Of a stretch of DNA of 64,000 nucleotides, positions 48,238 through 56,049 are shown piece after piece. Under the pieces are notes generated by a model that did not search any database, had not been told where the DNA came from, and worked only from the letters and a program-made list of their open reading frames with translations. The stretch's first letter is position 1; each line of letters begins with the position of its first letter. The stretch is taken from positions 1 to 64,000 of the forward strand of contig CAZYSK010000028.1 of NCBI GenBank assembly GCA_964649415.1, written 5' to 3'. Source of the DNA: CAZYSK01 sp964649415 (GTDB lineage: Bacteria > Chloroflexota > Anaerolineae > B4-G1). Both the position numbers and the translations under genes were made by a program.

Positions 48238-49434
48238 ATGAAAGTCGAACGCTGGGGCTGGTACTCCATCGCCGTCAACGTCGTCCTGGCGGGCATCAAT
48301 CTGGTCATCGCTCTCGCCTCGGGTAGCCTGGCCGTTGAGGCGGAGATGGTCCACAACCTGGTGGACCTGCTGACGGCGGTGGGCGTGTTGATTGGCCTGA
48401 AGCTCTCCAATCGTAAGTCCAAGGAGTTCCCCTACGGGCTGTACAAGCTGGAGAACGTGGTCACCGTCGTGCTGGCGGTGATGATTTTCGTCACCGGCTA
48501 TGAGATCGCCCGCGATGCGCTCCTCTCGGCGCCGCGCCCGGCCACGGTGAACCCGTGGATGCTGGGCAGCGTGCTTGTGGCGACGGCCATACCGCTGATC
48601 TTCAGCCATTTCGAGCTACGCGTCGGACGGGCGGCCAACTCGCCAGCCCTCATCGCGGACGCGAAGGAGTATCGCGCGCACGTATTCACCACCGGCGTCG
48701 TCTTCGCGGCGCTGCTGTCCCAATGGTTCGACCTCCCGTTGGACCGCGTCGCGGCACTGGTCATCGTCGTCGCGATCGGGAAGACAGGCTGGGACCTGTT
48801 GTCCGATGGCATGCGTGTGCTGCTGGATGCCTCGTTGGACCCGGACACGCTGCTCCAGATTCGAGAGATCATCACGGCCGAGCCGACGGTGGCCGAGCTC
48901 AAGTGGGTCACCGGGCGCAACGCGGGGCGCTTCCGCTTCGTCGAGGCCGAGGTTGCCCTGCGTGTGCGCGACCTGGAGAAGGCGGAGGCGGCGACGCGGC
49001 GGGTCGAGGCCGAGATCCTCCAGGCGGTTCCATACGTCGAGCGCGTGCTGATCCACGCTGAGCCCATGGAGCGTACCCACCTGCGCTACGCGGTCCCCCT
49101 GGCCGATCCCAGCGGGAAGCTGAGCGAGCACTTCGGCGAGGCTCCCTACTTCGCACTGACCACGGTGCGCCTGGCTGATGGTGCTGTTGCCGAGCAGCAG
49201 GTGCTGGTCAACCCCTACCGGGAGGAGGAGAAGGCGAAGGGCATCCGCGTCGCCGAGTGGGTGGTGGCCCAGAAGGCGGACGTGGTGTTGCTGGGCGAGA
49301 GCGTGCGCGGCCGGGGGCCGGTCTACGTCTTCGGCGACGCCGGCGTGGAAATGCAGGAGGTCGAGGCAGACACGCTGCCGGCGGCGTTGGAGGAAGTGAG
49401 GGAGACAGGGGGAGAGGGAGATGCGGGGGATTGA
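48238..49434 (+). CDS. Cation diffusion facilitator fused to a NifX-like domain
   Basis: A 398-residue efflux-type metal transporter. The first 285 residues are CDF: six helices, LAVEAEMVHNLVDLLTAVGVLIGLKLS and VIVVAIGKTGWDLLSDGMRVLLD, plus the cytoplasmic ferredoxin-like domain. Residues about 288-390 are a NifX/NafY-type metallocluster domain (YAVPLADPSGKLSEHFGEAPYFALTTVRLADG). The fusion joins metal transport to a domain that otherwise binds Fe-S or Fe-Mo clusters, and recalls the NifX proteins at 10783-11892. Its stop overlaps the radical SAM gene start by 14 bases. Confidence 0.87.
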   Translation: MKVERWGWYSIAVNVVLAGINLVIALASGSLAVEAEMVHNLVDLLTAVGVLIGLKLSNRKSKEFPYGLYKLENVVTVVLAVMIFVTGYEIARDALLSAPRPATVNPWMLGSVLVATAIPLIFSHFELRVGRAANSPALIADAKEYRAHVFTTGVVFAALLSQWFDLPLDRVAALVIVVAIGKTGWDLLSDGMRVLLDASLDPDTLLQIREIITAEPTVAELKWVTGRNAGRFRFVEAEVALRVRDLEKAEAATRRVEAEILQAVPYVERVLIHAEPMERTHLRYAVPLADPSGKLSEHFGEAPYFALTTVRLADGAVAEQQVLVNPYREEEKAKGIRVAEWVVAQKADVVLLGESVRGRGPVYVFGDAGVEMQEVEADTLPAALEEVRETGGEGDAGD

Positions 49435-50494
49435 GGAGCATCCGGAGGCGAGGCTCTACGAGAAGTTGACGGACGAGCGGGTGCGCTGCAACCTGTGCGC
49501 CCACCGGTGCATCATCGGTGACGGGAAGCGGGGCATCTGCCACGTGCGGGAGAACCGGGGCGGGACGCTGTACACGCTGGTGTACGGGCGGCTCATCGCC
49601 CAGCACGTGGATCCGGTGGAGAAGAAGCCGCTGATGCATTTCTATCCTGGCTCGAGCGCCTACTCCATCGCCACAGCCGGCTGCAACTTCCGCTGCCAGT
49701 GGTGCCAGAATGCAGACATCTCCCAGATGCCGCGCGAGCGTCACTTGATCATGGGGGAGCCGGCCAGCCCGGAGCGAATTGTCGCCAACGCGCGGCGGGC
49801 TGGCTGTCGCAGCATCGCCTATACCTACACGGAGCCGACGGTCTTCTTCGAGTACGCCTACGACACGGCCCGGCTGACACACGAGGCCGGTCTGGCCAAT
49901 ATCTACGTCACGAATGGCTACATGAGCGAGGAGATGCTGGAGACGTTCAACCCCCCCGGGGACGGAGGGGAGCAGGAGCACGCGCCCTACCTGGACGCGG
50001 CGAACGTGGATTTGAAAGCCTTTCGCGATGAGACGTATCGCACGTACGCCGGTGCGCGGCTGCAGCCGGTGCTCGACAGCCTGAAGGCGATGAAGCGGCT
50101 GGGCGTGTGGGTTGAGGTGACCACGCTCGTCATCCCCGGCATCAACGACGATCCGGCTGAGCTGCGGGATGCCGCAGAGTTCGTGGCCCAGGAACTAGGC
50201 GTGGAGACCCCCTGGCACATCAGCCGCTTCTTCCCGAACTACCAGATGACGGACGTGCCGCCTACCCCGGTCGCCACCCTCCAGCGGGCTCGGGAGATCG
50301 GCCTGGAGGCCGGCCTGCGCTACATCTTCGTCGGCAACGTGGCCGGTGAAGCTAGCACGGTATGCCACGCGTGTGGGCGTCTCTTGATCGGTCGCTCCGG
50401 CTACTGGATTCTGGAGAACAGCGTCCAGGCGGATGGCACGTGCCCCGACTGCGGCGCGCCGGTGGCCGGGGTGGGCATGGCGGGCAGGCTATAG
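49421..50494 (+). CDS. AmmeMemoRadiSam-type radical SAM enzyme (PflA-like)
   Basis: A 357-residue radical SAM protein. The N-terminus has CNLCAHRCIIGDGKRGICHVRENRGG; the SAM cluster is TAGCNFRCQWCQNADIS (CxxxCxxC, about residue 87-95). The C-terminus has an added zinc-ribbon (CHACGRLLIGRSGYWILE and CPDCGAP). This matches the radical SAM partner of the AMMECR1/Memo system. AMMECR1 and Memo genes are not in the window. The start overlaps the CDF gene by 14 bases. Confidence 0.88.
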   Translation: MRGIEEHPEARLYEKLTDERVRCNLCAHRCIIGDGKRGICHVRENRGGTLYTLVYGRLIAQHVDPVEKKPLMHFYPGSSAYSIATAGCNFRCQWCQNADISQMPRERHLIMGEPASPERIVANARRAGCRSIAYTYTEPTVFFEYAYDTARLTHEAGLANIYVTNGYMSEEMLETFNPPGDGGEQEHAPYLDAANVDLKAFRDETYRTYAGARLQPVLDSLKAMKRLGVWVEVTTLVIPGINDDPAELRDAAEFVAQELGVETPWHISRFFPNYQMTDVPPTPVATLQRAREIGLEAGLRYIFVGNVAGEASTVCHACGRLLIGRSGYWILENSVQADGTCPDCGAPVAGVGMAGRL

Positions 50495-51571
50495 CACGTC
50501 GAGGATGGAGATGTCGCGCCCCTCGGCGCGCCGGACCATCCACTCCTTGATGTCGGCCGGCGGTGGGGGAACCTCGCCCTCGGGCCGGCGCTCCAGTGCA
50601 AGCGAGTCGGTGGGGCACACGGTCGCGCATAGCCCGCACCCCACACACCGCGCGTAGTCCACCTCGCAGATGTCCTCGGGTACCGAGAGTGCCCCGAATT
50701 GGCAGCGCTCAATGCAATCCCCGCATCCGATACAGAGCTCGGTGTCCACGACGGCGCGGAAGTTGGAATGGGCCACGGCGGTGGGGATGCTGAACTCGAC
50801 CACGCCGCGCAGTATCCCGCAGCAACAGGTGCAGCAGTTGCAGATGTAGTGGTGCCGGTCCCGGTAATTGCCTGTCGAGTGGACCAGCCCGGCCTCCTCG
50901 GCCTGGCGCAGGATGTCCAGCGCCTCTTGCTTGGTGATCGCGCGGTCCACCTGGCTGTGGTCGAACGCGCCCTCGACGGGTGCCATGACCAGGCAGTTCT
51001 CCACGGGATGATCGCACCCGTTGCCGATCAGGCGCTGTTGGACGCGGCAGATGCAGTCGCGCACGCCCCACGCCTTGGCCGCCTCCACCAGCTCGGATGC
51101 CCGCTCGTAGGGGAAGATCTCCAGGTCGAAGGGGACTGCCTCCTCGACGGGGATCACGCGGTGGACGGCGGGTGGGTAGGACGTGATGCCGCCGCCTTGT
51201 GTCTCCTGCACGTACTGCTCGAACAGCGCCGCCATCTCAGCGTCCATGCGGGGCAACTGCTCCTCGTATAGGCCGACCACGAACGGCATCAGCCCGAAGG
51301 TGAGCTCGCCCTCGCCCTTCCTGGCGCGGATCAGCCCCTGGCGCGTCATACCCTTGAGCGTACGGTACGCCGCGTTCGGGTCCACGCCGGCTCGCGCGGC
51401 GATGTCGGCGGCCGGCTCGCGCGTCAGGCGCATGACGGCCGCCAGGGCGGCCTGCTCGGGCGTGAAGATCTTCGCCAGCAGCCGCAGTTCGACGCCGCTC
51501 TCGGTGGCGGGATAGCCGTTGGGGATGGCGTCGAGCCGTTGGGCCAGTTTGCGGTAGACTTCCTCGGTCAT
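50489..51571 (-). CDS. 4Fe-4S protein with N-terminal winged-helix-like domain
   Basis: A 360-residue protein. Residues about 20-95 resemble a winged helix (AADIAARAGVDPNAAYRTLKGMTRQGLIRARKG). The middle has a cysteine cluster (VRDCICRVQQRLIGNGCDHPVENCL and NCCTCCCGILRG). Residues about 290-340 carry two ferredoxin clusters (CIGCGDCIERCQ and CVGCGLCATVCP). Such proteins may be Fe-S-dependent regulators or electron carriers. ATG 51571 follows AAAGGAGAAACCACA. It converges with the radical SAM gene, overlapping by 6 bases. Confidence 0.82.
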   Translation of the reverse strand: MTEEVYRKLAQRLDAIPNGYPATESGVELRLLAKIFTPEQAALAAVMRLTREPAADIAARAGVDPNAAYRTLKGMTRQGLIRARKGEGELTFGLMPFVVGLYEEQLPRMDAEMAALFEQYVQETQGGGITSYPPAVHRVIPVEEAVPFDLEIFPYERASELVEAAKAWGVRDCICRVQQRLIGNGCDHPVENCLVMAPVEGAFDHSQVDRAITKQEALDILRQAEEAGLVHSTGNYRDRHHYICNCCTCCCGILRGVVEFSIPTAVAHSNFRAVVDTELCIGCGDCIERCQFGALSVPEDICEVDYARCVGCGLCATVCPTDSLALERRPEGEVPPPPADIKEWMVRRAEGRDISILDVL

Positions 51572-51682
51572 TGTGGTTTCTCCTTTACCTTGGTTCGTCG
51601 CACGGCCGGGTGGGGCGCTTTGGCCCCCGGGGATGTGGGGCGGATTATACGCCAGGGCCTGGTTTTTGTCTACTGATGATGG

Positions 51683-51688
51683 TATACT
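51683..51688 (+). promoter_or_regulatory. Extended -10 promoter of the CHAT gene
   Basis: TGG before TATACT (51683-51688) forms an extended -10 box; a weak -35 (TGGTTT) lies 17 bases upstream. Transcription would start near 51695, 35 bases before the gene. Confidence 0.6.
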
Positions 51689-51728
51689 ATGCCCGCGTGA
51701 CGAATCGCCTGTTTCCCAGGAGGTGATC

Positions 51729-53903
51729 ATGTCCATCGCCAGCGGTGAGTTGACGCGCGCTTTTCTCGTTGTGGAAGATTGGGCGACGGTGCGGGAGGTA
51801 CGCGACCGGGTAGAGGCTGCCGGGGATCCGTGGGTTTTCATCGTGGTCCGGCTTGCCACGGGGCAGTATGCTGTCTTGTGGTTGCTTGAGTTGATCCAGG
51901 TGCTGCAGGGCCTGTACGGCGGGACGCCGCTGCCGGGTACGCTGGACACCGCGCTCAGCCAGGTGCCCAACCTGCTCGCCCCTCGGGCCGTGGATCCGGT
52001 CGAGCGGGACAGCATGGGAACGGGCCAGGCCAGGCGGCTGGCCCGGACAGTGCCCGGCAAACGCCTGGTGGTGCTGGAGGGCGGAGGGGTGGCGGGCGTG
52101 CTGGAGGGGGCCAGGATGCGCGACGCCCAGGGCGTGGACCTGGATTGGCTGCGTGCCGTCCCGGAAGCCTACGAAGAGGCAGTCCCCGTGGCGACCCCGA
52201 AGCGGCCCGGCGTGCTGATCGGTGGCGAGGCCGAGGAGGCGGTTGGGGAGCCACCCCCACCGGCCGAGGCCGAGCCGGAGGAGCGGTGGATCAACGCGGA
52301 GATCGAGGGCCACGACAAGGAGAAGCCGCTGCGCATGGGCCAGGTCTATGCCCTGGCCTTCGACGTGGACACCGTCGTACGTGCGACGTCGCTGGTGACG
52401 GGCGCTCGGTTCGGCTACGAGTTCGCGGGGGGCGAGCAGGTGGTCGATGTGACCGTCCAGCTCGAAAGCGACGACTTCGAGATCCGCACCCCGCCCCAGA
52501 TGCTCCGCGTGCCGCGCGTGGGCCGATCCGAGAACAGGGCGCGCTTCGAGATCGAGCCCCGGCACGAGGGCGAGGGCATCATCAACGCCGTGTTCCTCAA
52601 GGACGGCAATTTCATCCAGGTGATCACGCTCAGGCTCTACACCGGCGCCCTGTTCTCCAGCCGGTCGCTGGGCCGTCCGGTGGACGCTGCCTTCGCTGTC
52701 AAACCCCGGGATCTGAACCTGACGATTCTGAAGACCGGCGCTGGCTTCCAGTTCATCATGTCCGGCGCGGTGGGCGCTATGGCCACCCTACCCATCACGC
52801 CAGCGGAGCTCGGGCGCTGGGTCGACGAGGTGCGCCAGGTGCTCCAGGACGACATCGTCTACATGAAGGACTCCCACGACAGGTACGTCTACCAGCGCGG
52901 GATCGACATTCCCCCGGAGGTCAACCGGGCCGCGATGCAGCGCCTGGCGCGGGCCGGCTACCGGCTCTACCAGCGCATCTTTTACGGACCGGCGGCCGAC
53001 GCACAGGCCAACCTGCTGGGAGATCGGCTGCGCCAGATGGCCCAGATGGATCGGCTCAGGATTCAGGTCTTCTCCCAGCAGTTCATGATCCCCTGGGGTG
53101 TTCTGTACGTGGCCGACGCGTATGATCCGGACGAGGTCAGCCCGCAGATGTTCCTGGGGCTGAACCACATCATCGAGCACATCCCGCTTCAGCCGCACAT
53201 GCAGGTGACGGATCGCACCATTGACAGCCGCACTGGTCTGAGCGTCAGCCTGAACGTCAACAGCGACATAGACGAGCAGATCATGAGGCCGGTCACCGCC
53301 GAGCAGCGAAAGTACTGGCGCAGAATCCGGGAGCGCGCCGACGTGCAGGTGGTGCTGCGCGAGACGGGGGACCAGGTCGCGCGGGCGCTCGCCGATGCCG
53401 CGACCACCGACCAGGTGTTCTACTTCTACTGCCACGCCGTCTCCAGGGCGCTGGACGAAGGGGATGGCTCGGATGCTTCGACGCTGATATTGAGCGGGGA
53501 CGGGCGTCTCACGCTCGGGGATCTGTACCTGGACGCGCCGTCGAAGATCCTGTTGGACGGCGCGCCGCTGGTGTTTATCAACGCCTGTGAATCGGCCGAG
53601 CTTTCGCCGCTGTTCTACGATGGCTTTGTGCCCTACTTCATGGCCAAGGGAGCGCGCGGCGTCATCGGCACCGAGTGCGAGACACCCGCGCTCTTCGCTG
53701 CTGAGTGGGCCATGCGCTTCTTCGACCGCTTCCTGGCCGGTGAGCCGTTGGGGCAGGTGTTCCTGGACCTGCGGCAGGCGTTCTACACCGATCACAACAA
53801 CCTGCTGGGCCTGCTCTACGCACTCTACGTGGACGGTGACACGCAGATCGTGCCGGGCCTGAACCTGGCAGCTTCCATAGACCCATCGCGTCTCGAACCC
53901 TGA
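51729..53903 (+). CDS. CHAT-domain caspase-like protein
   Basis: A 724-residue protein. The N-terminal part (about 1-180) resembles a small sensor or CBS-type region; the middle (about 185-350) is a beta-rich domain (HDKEKPLRMGQVYALAFDVDT). The CHAT (caspase-like) protease domain occupies about residues 400-720. The catalytic pair is visible: YFYCHAVSR with His569 and INACESAELSP with Cys620, followed by GARGVIGTECETPALFAAEW. CHAT proteins act in bacterial immunity and cell-death pathways. GGAGGTGATC precedes ATG 51729. It is followed by two FHA genes, which suggests a phospho-signalling link (inference). Confidence 0.87.
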   Translation: MSIASGELTRAFLVVEDWATVREVRDRVEAAGDPWVFIVVRLATGQYAVLWLLELIQVLQGLYGGTPLPGTLDTALSQVPNLLAPRAVDPVERDSMGTGQARRLARTVPGKRLVVLEGGGVAGVLEGARMRDAQGVDLDWLRAVPEAYEEAVPVATPKRPGVLIGGEAEEAVGEPPPPAEAEPEERWINAEIEGHDKEKPLRMGQVYALAFDVDTVVRATSLVTGARFGYEFAGGEQVVDVTVQLESDDFEIRTPPQMLRVPRVGRSENRARFEIEPRHEGEGIINAVFLKDGNFIQVITLRLYTGALFSSRSLGRPVDAAFAVKPRDLNLTILKTGAGFQFIMSGAVGAMATLPITPAELGRWVDEVRQVLQDDIVYMKDSHDRYVYQRGIDIPPEVNRAAMQRLARAGYRLYQRIFYGPAADAQANLLGDRLRQMAQMDRLRIQVFSQQFMIPWGVLYVADAYDPDEVSPQMFLGLNHIIEHIPLQPHMQVTDRTIDSRTGLSVSLNVNSDIDEQIMRPVTAEQRKYWRRIRERADVQVVLRETGDQVARALADAATTDQVFYFYCHAVSRALDEGDGSDASTLILSGDGRLTLGDLYLDAPSKILLDGAPLVFINACESAELSPLFYDGFVPYFMAKGARGVIGTECETPALFAAEWAMRFFDRFLAGEPLGQVFLDLRQAFYTDHNNLLGLLYALYVDGDTQIVPGLNLAASIDPSRLEP

Positions 53904-53958
53904 TATGGTGGCACACGCACCGACTGCCATTTGCTCATTTGCTCATTTCTGATCTGAT

Positions 53959-53987
53959 TTGTCATTTGCTCCCGGTCGCGTTATAAT
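53959..53987 (+). promoter_or_regulatory. Near-consensus promoter for a leaderless FHA transcript
   Basis: TTGTCA (53959-53964) and TATAAT (53982-53987) with a 17-base spacer. The start codon at 53997 lies 9 bases after the -10, so transcription should begin within about 3 bases of it. No ribosome site fits, so the mRNA is expected to be leaderless. Confidence 0.78.
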
Positions 53988-53996
53988 CGGCGCGTC

Positions 53997-54806
53997 ATGA
54001 GCAATATCGCACGCTTCGAGGCCCTGGCCGAGCGGTTGGTCGAAGGGACCTTCGCCCGCCTCTTTGCCGGCCGGATCAGCCCATTGGAGGTTGCCACGCA
54101 CCTCACCCGGGCCATGGAGGACCACCAGGTGCTCTCACCCGGCGGGGTGGCGCAGGCCCCAACCCACTATTGGGTCTACATGCATCCAGACGACTGCAGC
54201 GCGCTCGTCGCGGAGCGGCCGACGCTGGACGTAGAGCTGGCGCAGCACGTGGCCGAATTGGCCGCCCAGGCGGGCTTGATGCTGGGGATCACGCCGGTCG
54301 TTCGTGTCCTGCCGGACGAGCGCACGGCGCTCCACGAGGTACGCGTCGAGGCTCGCTGGCTGCCGGAGGAAGCGGCCGAAGTGGAAAGCACCCGCGGTAT
54401 GGAGGCCGACGAGGCTGAGGCGGAGGCAGAGGCGATGATCGCCGCCGCCCCGGCGGGTCGTCCTTTCCTGATCCTTGAGGGCCGCCGCCACGTGAACTTG
54501 CTCCAGCCCGTGGTCTCAATCGGCCGGGCGTTGGACAACGACGTGATCATCGAGGATTCACGGGTTTCACGTCACCATGCCCAACTCCGCCAACGTTACG
54601 GTCGCTACGTGCTATATGACCTGGGAAGCTACGGGGGCACGCAGATCAACGGCTACCCGGTCGAGGAGTGCGTGTTGCACTCGGGGGACGTGCTGTGCTT
54701 CGCGGGTGTCCAGGTGATTTACGGTGAGGATCCCCCCACTCCTGTTCCCCTGCCCGGTGCCGGGGACACACCGGCGCTTGCGCATCAGGGGGTGGAGCAC
54801 GAATAG
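53997..54806 (+). CDS. FhaA-like protein: DUF3662 plus FHA domain
   Basis: A 269-residue protein. Residues 1-115 form the DUF3662 (FhaA N-terminal) domain: RFEALAERLVEGTFARLFAGRISPLEVATHL. A charged Ala/Glu linker follows (about 130-150). Residues about 165-240 are a phosphothreonine-binding FHA domain: VSIGRALDNDVIIEDSRVSRHHAQLRQR, with SRHH core and the final GTQING turn. No kinase gene is in the window. It is the first of two FHA genes behind the CHAT gene. Confidence 0.88.
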   Translation: MSNIARFEALAERLVEGTFARLFAGRISPLEVATHLTRAMEDHQVLSPGGVAQAPTHYWVYMHPDDCSALVAERPTLDVELAQHVAELAAQAGLMLGITPVVRVLPDERTALHEVRVEARWLPEEAAEVESTRGMEADEAEAEAEAMIAAAPAGRPFLILEGRRHVNLLQPVVSIGRALDNDVIIEDSRVSRHHAQLRQRYGRYVLYDLGSYGGTQINGYPVEECVLHSGDVLCFAGVQVIYGEDPPTPVPLPGAGDTPALAHQGVEHE

Positions 54807-54830
54807 CCGCCTCCTGGGAATTAGCTCGTG

Positions 54831-55451
54831 ATGGACGTATTGCTGCTGGTTCTGCGTCTCCTGCTGGCCCTGCTGTTGTATGGCTTTCTCGCCGCGGTGC
54901 TGTGGATAGCGTGGCGCGACCTGCGGCAGGCGGCCGAGGGGCGTGAGACCGCCCGGCCGGGTGGGCGGTTGGTCGTTGTGAACGCGCCCGGGGAGGAGTT
55001 GGCCGAGGGAGCTGTCTTGCCGCTGCAACCGGTCACCTCGCTGGGCCGCTCGCCGAGCAACACCATCCTTCTGCCGGATGCCTACGCCTCGGGCCAGCAC
55101 TCTCTGCTGACTTGGCGGGAGGGCCAATGGTGGCTGGAGGACCTGGACAGCCGCAACGGCACGCTGCTCAACGGCGCGCGCATCGGTGGCCCCACCGTTC
55201 TCAGCGCTGGTGACATCATCGGTGTGGGTCGCACGCGATTGAGGTTGGAGGTAGGGCATGGACCTGCGACTGCGGGACAAGGTAGCACTGGTGACGGCGG
55301 CGAGCCGGGGTCTGGGCAAGGCGGTGGCGTTGGGCCTGGCCCGGGAGGGGGCCCACGTGGCCATCTGCGCCCGGGAAGAAGGGCATCTGGCGCAGGCCGC
55401 GGCCGAGATCGAGACGGCGACGGCGCGCCAGGTACTGCCACTCTCGGCTGA
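54831..55451 (+). CDS. Membrane-anchored FHA-domain protein with run-on C-terminus
   Basis: A 206-residue frame. One N-terminal membrane helix (LLLALLLYGFLAAVLWIAW, about residues 10-28) is followed by an FHA domain (about 50-140): TSLGRSPSNTILLPDAYASGQHSLL, DLDSRNGTLLNG and IIGVGRTRLRLEV. The fold is complete at about 55255. The remaining 65 Gly/Arg-rich residues overlap the start of the SDR gene in another frame by 194 bases and look non-native. An in-frame stop was probably lost by a frameshift near 55250, where a +1 frame gives an immediate TAG. Confidence 0.75.
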   Translation: MDVLLLVLRLLLALLLYGFLAAVLWIAWRDLRQAAEGRETARPGGRLVVVNAPGEELAEGAVLPLQPVTSLGRSPSNTILLPDAYASGQHSLLTWREGQWWLEDLDSRNGTLLNGARIGGPTVLSAGDIIGVGRTRLRLEVGHGPATAGQGSTGDGGEPGSGQGGGVGPGPGGGPRGHLRPGRRASGAGRGRDRDGDGAPGTATLG

Positions 55452-56049
55452 CGTCTCCCACGCGGATGCCGCAGAGTCGTTGCTGAAGGCCACCGTCGAT
55501 CGCTTCGGCCGGGTGGACATCCTCGTCGTCAACGCCGGCGGGCCGCCGCCGGGTGGCTTTCTTGACCTCACGCCTGGCGACTGGGAGGCCGCCGTGGAGC
55601 TGACGTTGATGAGCGCGGTGCGTCTCTGCTACGCTGTCGTGCCGCTCATGAAGGCCCAGGGCGCGGGCTCTGTCCTGGCCATGACGTCGGTCACTGTCAA
55701 GCAGCCGCTGCCCAACCTGGTGCTGTCCAACAGCCTGCGCCTGGGCGTGGTTGGCCTAGTCAAGACGCTGGCCGATGAGCTGGCGCCCCTTGGCATCCGC
55801 GTCAACGCGATATGCCCCGGGTGGACGCGTACGGCGCGCGTGGATCAACTGCTGCGCGATCGGGCCGCGCGTCACGCCGCCACGCTGGACGACGAGGCGG
55901 CCCAGGTCTCCGCCGCCATCCCGCTGGGCCGCATGGGCACCCCGGAGGAGTTCGCCGCCGCGGCTGTGTTTCTCGCCTCGCCGGCGGCGTCCTACATTAC
56001 CGGCGTCAGCCTGCTGGTGGACGGGGGGATGTACCGGGGTGTCGCGTGA
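55258..56049 (+). CDS. Short-chain dehydrogenase/reductase, atypical active site
   Basis: A 263-residue SDR. The cofactor motif TAASRGLGKAVALGLA lies at about 13-28, with NAGG further on. The active-site region reads MTSVTVKQPLPNLVLSNSLRLG: the catalytic Ser is present but the YxxxK is replaced by SNSLR. This is seen in a FabG-like subgroup and means the standard proton-relay mechanism cannot apply. GGAGGTAGGGC precedes the ATG. Its stop overlaps the next start. Confidence 0.87.
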   Translation: MDLRLRDKVALVTAASRGLGKAVALGLAREGAHVAICAREEGHLAQAAAEIETATARQVLPLSADVSHADAAESLLKATVDRFGRVDILVVNAGGPPPGGFLDLTPGDWEAAVELTLMSAVRLCYAVVPLMKAQGAGSVLAMTSVTVKQPLPNLVLSNSLRLGVVGLVKTLADELAPLGIRVNAICPGWTRTARVDQLLRDRAARHAATLDDEAAQVSAAIPLGRMGTPEEFAAAAVFLASPAASYITGVSLLVDGGMYRGVA

